The notes under the pieces: model-generated
Databases searched by the model: none
What the model was told of the DNA's origin: nothing
What the model saw: the letters and a program-made list of their open reading frames with translations, nothing else
Origin: Myotis daubentonii
Lineage: Eukaryota > Chordata > Mammalia > Chiroptera > Vespertilionidae
NCBI RefSeq assembly: GCF_963259705.1
Contig: NC_081847.1
Span: forward strand, 93,076,389-93,140,388
Length of the DNA: 64,000 bases
Reading direction: 5' to 3'
Shown: piece after piece, positions 56,065 to 64,000 of the stretch
How the letters are laid out: each line of letters begins with the position of its first letter
Numbering within the stretch: the first letter of the stretch is position 1
Translations under genes and position numbers: made by a program

Positions 56065-57567
56065 TAATTGTGTATTTAAAGTTCAGAGAGTAGATCTTAA
56101 AAGTTCTCATCACAATAAAAATGCGTGATGTATGATGATGGATGAAAACTAGACTTACGGGTCATTTCACAAATCATACATATATCCAATCATTGCATTG
56201 TATACCTGAAACTAATATGAAGATAAGTCTTTCAATAAAACTTACACCTCAATTCATAAAAGAACAGAAATACTTGATCACTCTGTTGCCTCTGTCTCAC
56301 CCTGGCACGCGCCTTGGCTTCGAAAGCTATTTGAACGATTAACTCACACCCCCTGCACTTGTTTGCAGGAGCCTTTGCATGCGCAGGCATTGCCGGGCCC
56401 CGGGAAGGTTTCGTGTGTGAGTTGTACGTACTGACATTTACAGCGCTAGGATGGAAACGGAGCTATTCTTAAGTAGGAAGAATGCACAAGCACTCATTTT
56501 AGTAGCCATCAGAGCAATGACATCACATTTCATGTCGTTTTTGGAAAACTCTGTTGGACGCGTGTAAGAGAATGAGAATAACACAGGCAAAAACAATGTT
56601 TTAGTCTTAGGAAAAGAGTTTGACCTCTGGACGCCTACTGTGTGCTGGACACTGAAAGAGATGCTACAGATGCACGTGGAAGGCCTTGACCTCTTGACAT
56701 ATTAGTTGCTTAAACAGAAGGCAGCCTGTGAGGTTCAAAATGAGGCTCTTGAAGGCAGAGATCGTGTTTTAGTCACAGTGTGGCCTGGAGTTCTGTGACA
56801 TCCATGGTAGATGCGCAGCAAATAGTTGCATCATAAAAGGAAGTTCTCAGGCTCATGTGGACCACGACGTTTCTGTCCGCTGTCTCTGACCCTGCGATTG
56901 CACACTTCAGCAAAGACAGGCGAGTCCCTGACCCTCAGATAGGACACCCCCCAGTTCCAACAGAATGAGAAGAAAACGGACAGCAGAGGCCAGTGTCGTG
57001 GCTAAGGAGACATACAAGTAAGCTGATTCCGGTCAGTCTGGAGCATCACCCTCTGAGGGATTTGAATGTTGACGATGGGACAATGGGACAGAATCCACTG
57101 GGCTCAGCCTCCTGAGTTCAAACGCAGCCAGGCCCCAGCCCAAGCTGTGGGGCCTGGGGGGAAGCAAAACTCCTTCCAGCCAATTTCTTCCTCTTTTAAA
57201 AAACAAGGGAGTGGGGGGTGAGGTTATCAAAGCCAACTTACATGATGGATATCAGTAAGGTCTAAACCTTTAGAAGATGATACCAATATTAATTATAACA
57301 ATTTAAATCCTCCTAGTAATTAACGTTAGCGACTGGTATTTGAGAAAATTGTTAGAGAGGAAATGCGTACAATAGAAAAGAACTCGAAATATAAGGGAAT
57401 GAGACAATGAGATGGTCTCCAATTCCTTGATAAACTTAGGACACAGGGGTGAGAATATCAGCGTAAATTCCGAAGGGCCTCTGATGGCCACGAGGAGAGG
57501 CAGAGGGTGACACTGATCTGAAATCCGCGCCTGAGAGAGGAGGCCTTCTTTTGTGGTGTTTCGTTTG
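56065..57567. other. Unassigned non-coding DNA
   Basis: Nothing recognised. ctactgtgtgctggacactg (56635-56654) is MIR/L2-like text. Confidence 0.4.
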
Positions 57568-57633
57568 TTTGCTTATTTGTGTGTGGATGGTTTTGTTTTG
57601 TTTGCTTATTTGTGTGTGGATGGTTTTGTTGTT
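57568..57633. repeat. Two-copy 33-bp tandem duplication
   Basis: gtttgcttatttgtgtgtgg followed by atggttttgtttt occurs twice head to tail, the second copy differing only at its last bases, in a T/G-rich stretch. Confidence 0.92.
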
Positions 57634-59515
57634 GTTTGTTTTGGAGGACAGAGGTGGAATGATTTGGAAAGAGCAAAGTGGAGGCCTAAGAGATTCTAAG
57701 GCCATACTTTGTGCAGTGCCTTATGGTTCCAAACTACATGAGAAGCCTGTTTTTAAGTTTCATAATTTCCTGGCAATTTCTACAGTTAGTTATTTCAGAC
57801 ATTGTTCTAGGGAACCACCCACACCCACACACAGACACACACTGTGTTTCTGGAACCAGGAAAAATCCTACTGGTTTTGAGCCAAAGAGAAAAACACAGG
57901 CAGTATATTTTAATTAGAAATATTTCTGTATTATTTTCTAGTCATGAAAATTATATGTTTTTCCTTCTAGGATCTATTACACAATGAAATGCCAATACAC
58001 ATTAGTCTTCCAACAGCTTCATGGAGAGGTACTGCACACCGGGTATATTAATGTGATGAAAAGGAAAATAATAAGGCTCTCATACAGGGCTTCAGTTTTA
58101 AGAGCAGTCATTCACATCTGTGCCTATATAAGAATTGGTTTTAGAAATGCTTTATTGTTTATATTAGCTGTTGTCTTCATTTTCAAGCAAGGTAAATCTC
58201 TGAGCAATATATCTAATTGTCTCTCACAGGAGCCAGGAGCATGAAGGTTGGAATACTTTTGGGGGAAAAATGTTTCAAAAGATTCACTCAGAAAGCTAAA
58301 GAAAGCAACCCATTTCCCCTCTGGTGGCCTAAAGTGCCAGGAAGCAGGGGCGGATAAAACATGGGGGGATCCTTTCTGACTCGCTGGCATTTCACTTGCC
58401 TGGGAAATAGAGGCGAGGATGTCCCTGTACCGCTGGTCGCGCTGCTCCAAGGGGAAGTGGGCGGGCAGCTGCTTCAGTGGGAACCAGGAGGCCATCTCCC
58501 GGATGGTGTGTCTCAGAGCAAATATTGGTCTGATGCCTGCATCATCCTAGCGCTCATCTCCTGATAGCTTCTGGGGAGAGAAGTTGTCCCCCAACAAAGG
58601 CAGATGGCCGAGAAAGGGGAAGGCGCTCAGCGATGACTGTGCTCACAGAGAGCAAGTCTAGGACACTCTGCAGAAGGTGCCCTGATACTCGGTGCTGTGC
58701 TTGTCCTGACCATCTCGACCTTGCTGGTTGCTTGTCACTCAGTGCCTCCGAGGCCAGCTCTGCGGAAACAGGTTGTCAGGGCGGGCTGCTCATTTCCCCT
58801 GTTCTAAACAGACTCTTGGGCTCCATGCTGCCCACATGAGCGAGCCCTTTCTCTTCTGTTCTCTGTGGATCTCTGCGGTGGCTGAAGTTGAGTTGATTTT
58901 ACTGACAGAGACAAGGAAAAAGCACCCCCGCTTCTGCTCTGCACACTGCCATTCATTTCAGGGAAATAGCTCTGCCTGTTGGCCGGCGATCCAGCTGCCT
59001 GTCTTAGACCGAGCGGCGTCTGCCGCTGAGCCAGCTGCACACCCAGATCAGTGCCCTCAGGACTGAGCGGCCTCGCTGTGATCCCTGGTGGTGACAGGGT
59101 CTCTGCTAACAAGCCTCCAGACACTCGTGATGAAATGTCATCCCCCAGCACAGCCATCGCGGAAGCATGAAAGGAAACATCTGAAGACCTTTAATAACTA
59201 ACACCCGAGTCCGGGACATGAGAGGCGCATCCGGCCGCAGTTCCCCGCTCTGTGGAGCTGATGTCAATCCTGCGAGCGACTCTGACGGCGCTTTATCACC
59301 CTCATCCCAGCTCTCAGAGATGAAAAAGGAACTTGTAATAAGTTTTCCCATGATTGAGCGTGAAGCATTTTTAGAGCTTACTGCTGGCTGTCATCCGTTG
59401 CTCAGTAATTACTATAAAATGCCTATCGTGTGGAAGGTGAAGTAGACAAAGAAATGAATAGTCAGATTGTCCACCTTCATGGAGTAGCAAGGAAGATTCA
59501 GCTAATGTTTATTTC
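57634..59515. other. Unassigned non-coding DNA
   Basis: No exon recognised. 59270-59430 is repeat-free with TAAT-like words. Confidence 0.4.
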
Positions 59516-59862
59516 AGGGTCTTGGTCCTACTGGGCTGGCCCTGAGCCAATGACTGGTGTCCTTAGGAGAAGAGGAGATTTGGACACAGACGCACAGGGA
59601 AGAAAGCCATGTCAAGATGACAGAGACTGGAGTGCGGCATCTACACCCGAAAGAATGCCAAGCATTTCCATGAACCACGAGACACTGGGAAGAGCCACAG
59701 AAGGAATCCATCCTGTGCTTCTAGAAGGAACCAACCCAGCTGACACGGTGATTTCAGACCTCAGACAGCCAGGATGGCTCGACAATGCATTCCTGTCCTT
59801 TGAAGTTGTCTGATTTGTGGCGATCTGTTACTGCAGCCCTGGGGAACCAATATAGCTTATCT
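59516..59862 (+). mobile_element. MLT1-type (ERVL-MaLR) LTR
   Basis: Contains gactggtgtccttaggagaa, gaggagatttggacacagac, gaaggaaccaacccagctga, cacggtgatttcagacctca, tttgtggcgatctgttactg and cagccctggggaaccaatat, in the order of an MLT1 LTR. Opposite in direction to the copy at 30808. Confidence 0.8.
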
Positions 59863-60910
59863 CTGATTCTTGGACTAGGCTAGAAAAGAGAAGCTTTCGG
59901 AATGAGTGTAGTCCAAAGAAGCTGGGAAAGATGCAGAATGCAGTGAGTAGTCTTCAGCCACGAATTCTTCCTCTAAAGTCCTATTAAACTAATTCCAATC
60001 TTGTAACAAATGATAAGGGCCAAGATCTCTTTCTGTGACTACTTCTACAGGTAGTGCCACCTGAGGAAGGTTCTAGAAGCCAGACACTGAAAGGGCAGCG
60101 GCCAGCTGGGAGGTTTTTCTTCAGGTCAATTCCTTTGTTCGAACAATAGCAATCAAGACCCCGCTCCTTTCTAGCAAAGAACAAGTCGTTTGTGCAATCA
60201 GCTGTCCTTTGTCAAGAACGAAAACACAGCCACTAGAAAATGGCATTATCTTGGTTACGGATGTGACTACATTTCCACGGGGCCCAGTTGTCTAATGGGG
60301 CCATAAGCAATGCGTGTGTTTTAAAAACACGCCAGCGCTAATACATCCACAGAGTGCCATCCATCAAAATAGTTACTTTGGCACCACACTCAGCACCATC
60401 GCCTCTCTATTCTGAACACTGCTAGAACTCCTCTTGGGCAATTCCCTTCAAACCTGGTTAATGAACCACGTAAGAAAATCAACCTCATAAATTTATAGTC
60501 ACATGTAATTTTGACCATTAAAAATGTCATCATACTTGATGGATAGTACTCACCTCATCCATCAGAATTGACTTTGAATAACTTTTGACCATTTCCCCGA
60601 GTAAAATCCTCCACCCGTGGAGTAAAATCCGCTTCCAACGAGCACATTCAAAAGAATAATAGCTTCTTAAATTCCTTTCAACAGAACGCTTAGCAGAATG
60701 CCTTGCAGATGGTTGCCACCCAATAAATATTTGTGGGTTTGCTTTGAATGCAGTGTGTGGGTTCTGAAAACACTGCCAAAGGAGGAATTCCAGAAACAAA
60801 ACTGTAAAAAGTATTACAACAAGCATGTAGCTTTCCAACGCGAATTGTAGGGAGGAAATAATACTTAAGTACATCGTTAAATTGTAATGTATATTAAAAA
60901 TAAGAAATAT
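59863..60910. other. Unassigned non-coding DNA
   Basis: Nothing recognised. Confidence 0.45.
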
Positions 60911-61130
60911 CGCCCTGGCTGGTGTGGCTCAGGTGGTTGGGTGTTGTCCCATGTACCGAAGGTTGCCAGTTCAAGTCCCTATCAGGGCACATGCCTAGGT
61001 TGCTGACTCAAACCCAGTAGGGGGTGTGCAGGTGGTAGCAGATTGATGTTTCACTCTCACATCAATGTTTCTCTCTCTCCTACTCTCCCTTCCTTTCTCT
61101 CTAAAAATTAATGAAAATATTTAAATATTT
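60911..61130 (+). mobile_element. VES-like SINE, diverged subtype
   Basis: Head cgccctggctggtgtggctc, B-box-like agttcaagtcc, body with caaacccagtagggggtgtg, long CT run and A-rich tail. The near-repeat aagaaatat / agaaatatt flanks it. Its head differs from the other copies and may be a separate subfamily. Confidence 0.88.
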
Positions 61131-61789
61131 AAAAGAGAAATATTACCTTATTGTCACATTCATACACATATCTTACTAACTACCAAGAGATACAATTTTA
61201 TGGATTTTACAAATTTCAAACAAAGAGCACATGTACAACTCTGCTTCTGACTCAGCTTTGCTTGTGTTTATTTTCCCTTCTTATAGACGATTAATAACAT
61301 AGTGAAATATGGCTTCCTGGAAAATTTACTTTTTGTTCCATTTTGTTGTTAGGCTTCCTCTATTCATTTTCTTGTCAGACTCTAACTGTGACACTGGAGG
61401 TTACACTTATGAAAGCAGCAGGAAGGCAGTTCCACAGACTGATACAAAGACCACAGCCGCTGGCGTGGGGACAACGAGTGCACAGTGGCCAGGATTGCTT
61501 TCTCGCCCAGGAGCTCTGTCCAATACGTTTCAGAGGGGGGAAAATGAATTATATCTGAAGGGCCAGACAAGGGGTGCGCCTGGATTTTCAACAGAAAAGA
61601 AAGTGACAGGCGATGTCCAATAAAACAGGTAGAGATTTAATGTGTGAAAAGATTTTCCTTCAGTAGCCTTATCACTTACCCTGGCTTCTTGGCCAGTCAC
61701 ACTAACAGATGTAAAATGACAGGTAACCGTAAAGCCACTACTTTTTTAAAGAGTGAACATGGGGCATTAGGCATTAGAAGTGGCTCAGC
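61131..61789. other. Unassigned non-coding DNA
   Basis: Nothing recognised. Confidence 0.4.
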
Positions 61790-62423
61790 TTGTAGGACTG
61801 CAAAATGGGACAACTGCTTTGGAAAAAAGTTTGCTGGTTTCTTAAAAGGTTAGACAGAGAGGGACCCTATGACCCAGCAATTCCACTCCTTGTTATATGC
61901 CCAAGAGAAATGAAATACATATTCATGTGAAAACATGTACATAACTGCTCATAGAATTATTATTCGTAATAACCAAAAGGAGAAGCAACCAAAATGTCAA
62001 CCAACTGTGAATGGATAAACAAAAAGTGATGTATTTATACAATGGAATCCTATTTGGTAATACAAGCAATAAGTAGTGATACGTGCTACAACATGAATGG
62101 ACCTTGAATCGCGTGTGTTCTGGGAGCCAGTCAAAAGGGACCATGTATGATTCCATTCATGCAAACTGTCCCAACTAGACCAATCTATAGGGACAAAACC
62201 CCGCCCAGGGCTGGCCAGAGGCTGGGGGAGATGGGGAGAGGTGGGAGTGCCTGCTGCTGGGTATGAGCTTCTTTTCAGGGCGATGGAAATGCTCTACAAT
62301 TGATTGTGGTGATGGTTGCACAACCCTGTGACTGTACTAAAAACCATTGCATTGCACACTTTAATGAGAGGATTGTGTGGTATATGAATTATATAGCAGT
62401 AAAGCCGTTAAAAAATGGCTCAA
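61790..62423 (+). mobile_element. Old L1 (L1M-type) 3' end
   Basis: Runs through actgcaaaatgggacaactg, accctatgacccagcaattc, cactccttgttatatgccca, aatggataaacaaaaagtga, acatgaatggaccttgaatc, ggtgatggttgcacaaccct and aattatatagcagtaaagcc, the known order of the L1M 3' end. Only the 3' end remains, and stops interrupt any ORF2 frame. Confidence 0.9.
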
Positions 62424-63407
62424 ATCTCTTTTAAAAGCCTCAAGCCCTACGTTATAAGGACTTTTTTCTAGGTGATATTAATTCTTCCAGGTAAGAGATA
62501 AGGAATGAGGTTGAACTTTCTGTACCCAAGAAAATCCAGCTTCTGCTGTCCCCCCAGCAATAGCATGGGTGCAGTCAGATTTGGGGTAGAGTGTTGTACC
62601 TGCTTGTTGTGCTTTTGCAGAGCATGTCGAGCTCACCAGGAGTCAATAGGTGCTTATATTTGGTGTCATGCAAAACTAGCTCTTCAGAGACCGCACTAGT
62701 CTCTGATGTTTCTGAGTGTCCCTAATATTTCAAAAAGTGGAGGCCATCACTCTAAGCATTTCAGGGACAATGTGTCTCATTTACATCCTTAAACTCGGGT
62801 CTACCTATATAGTTCCTAGGCAGTCAACACTGATGGATGTCCCTATTATTATTCTTTAAACTCTTACTTATTGAGCATTGACTTGCAACAAGGATTTACC
62901 TAATTTTAGATTTATTCTCTGATTTGATTTTTACAACAACGCAACGTTGCGTAACACCAAGGGGAGCTACACAAAACCGACGCCATGTCCAACTCGGCAG
63001 TTCTAATGTCATTATCCCCAGCGGCTCAGGGGCAGCTTCACAGCCTTCCCCCAAGTGACATAACCCATGACAACGGAGCGGAATGGTCGCTCTGGCCCAT
63101 CGGGCCCAGAAAGTACGAGGAGAGCCTCCAGGCTGAGCGTAGTGGAGGCAGCTCGTTAGTGCAGAGAGGGAGGAGGTCGTGGGTCACAGCATAGTGGCTA
63201 AGCACTGAGGTTCTGCTTGCAAATGCTGGTGGTATCACTTCATAGTGCGGACTGTGTTCAATTACTTTTGCTCGTTGCCTCATTTTCTCGGCTGCCGTGG
63301 CAGGATAACAACCTTGTGAGTGTGATTTGGAGGTTTCCCGTGTGATTCTCCGGTTAAAGAAGTCAATACAGTGTCTGGTACATGAAAAGCTATTGACAAG
63401 GGCCAGC
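62424..63407. other. Unassigned non-coding DNA
   Basis: Nothing recognised. Confidence 0.45.
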
Positions 63408-63528
63408 TATCAAGGTGGCTGTGTGCTTAGGACTTTATAGGTGATTGTATTACTGACTCTGTTCACACTATCAAGGTGTCTGTGAGCTTAGGACTTTATA
63501 GGGCAATGATAGCACTGACTGTTCACAC
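63408..63528. repeat. Two-copy tandem duplication, about 61 bp
   Basis: tatcaaggtggctgtgtgct (63408) and tatcaaggtgtctgtgagct (63469) each begin a unit ending in gttcacac. The copies differ at about ten positions and by one or two small gaps, so the duplication is not recent. Confidence 0.85.
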
Positions 63529-64000
63529 TTCAGAAGCAACAGTTGAATAGCAGGTCTACCTATTACTCCCATGGTCTTAATGATAAAGTTGGCTCTCCAC
63601 CTCATGGGTTGATTAAAAAGAAGTAATTATTACTATGTTGCATATGTAAATTAGGTACAAAGCATAAGTCCACTGATCTCAAGTGTATATATACGTTTAA
63701 GTTCCCTGACCCTTGAGCATGGAGTGGTTTGTGCTAGGGGGAGGGGAGCTGTGTTTACAGAGCTGGAGGCCTGGGACCTATTTCGCCTCTGCCCACCTGT
63801 GTACCGTACAGGCATGCAGTGATGTTTAGTTATCTCAATTCCCTGCACAAAGCACCTCTATTTGAGAATCCACATTTCAGAAACATTTATGTTTGAGAAA
63901 CCACTCATCAATATGTCCTTTAAAAAAAGCAATGAAGGTAGTCTTCATACACTACTCTGGAAGTTCTTCAAATTTGTTCTTAAGCAAACAATAATAATGA
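63529..64000. other. Unassigned non-coding DNA
   Basis: Nothing recognised to the end of the window. Confidence 0.45.

Overview
The window looks like non-coding nuclear DNA from a vesper bat (Vespertilionidae). The case rests on its mobile elements. It carries many copies of the tRNA-derived VES SINE, HeliBat-type Helitrons (TCCTATATAATAAAAG start, hairpin and CTAG end), short hAT elements with 8-bp target duplications, a TTAA-flanked piggyBac element and a bat-type L1 3' end. Helitrons together with piggyBac and young hATs in a mammal point to vesper bats. Older shared mammalian repeats are also present: MIR, L2, MLT1/MaLR LTRs, hAT-Charlie pieces, an old L1 3' end and a Tigger-like MITE. 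The species cannot be read from the sequence.

I found no host protein-coding exon, complete tRNA, rRNA or other structural RNA gene that I would defend. Open frames are short or come from simple repeats, SINEs and GC-rich DNA. The window is therefore intergenic or deep intronic.

Layout. 0-6 kb: unassigned AT-rich DNA with a 5' half of tRNA-Gly(TCC) inserted between 17-bp direct repeats at 2.3 kb. 6-9 kb: three VES SINEs and a 278-bp Tigger-like MITE. 9.5-11.5 kb: GC-rich, with polypyrimidine, CCCCTG and G-run tracts. 14-18.5 kb: a VES copy, a class I-like LTR, a Helitron, a hAT MITE and a Charlie-type remnant. 20.7-23.4 kb: two VES copies inserted one beside the other, then two Helitron remnants. 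26.6-31.4 kb: VES copies, an L1 3' end inside a VES tail, a reverse MLT1 LTR and a small hairpin. 32.4-34.8 kb: a compact endogenous betaretrovirus-like element with both LTRs, 6-bp target duplications, a Lys-type primer-binding site, a remnant of the gag start and a polypurine tract. 34.9-41.4 kb: small hATs and a piggyBac element nested in a hAT foldback element. 42-50.3 kb: L2, MIR, VES, a long TG array, a second intact copy of the hAT foldback, and a MaLR LTR. 51.8-56 kb: VES, a 12-copy 38-bp minisatellite, a minimal Helitron, a second hAT MITE and a further VES. 57-64 kb: short duplications, an MLT1 LTR, a VES and an old L1 3' end.

There is no operon-like or multi-gene system here. The interest lies in the mobile-element record: nested insertions, the compact retroviral element with a triplicated-plus gag start, the tailless tRNA-half insertion, long foldbacks and the young minisatellite. 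All family names come from recognition by eye, not from a database search.
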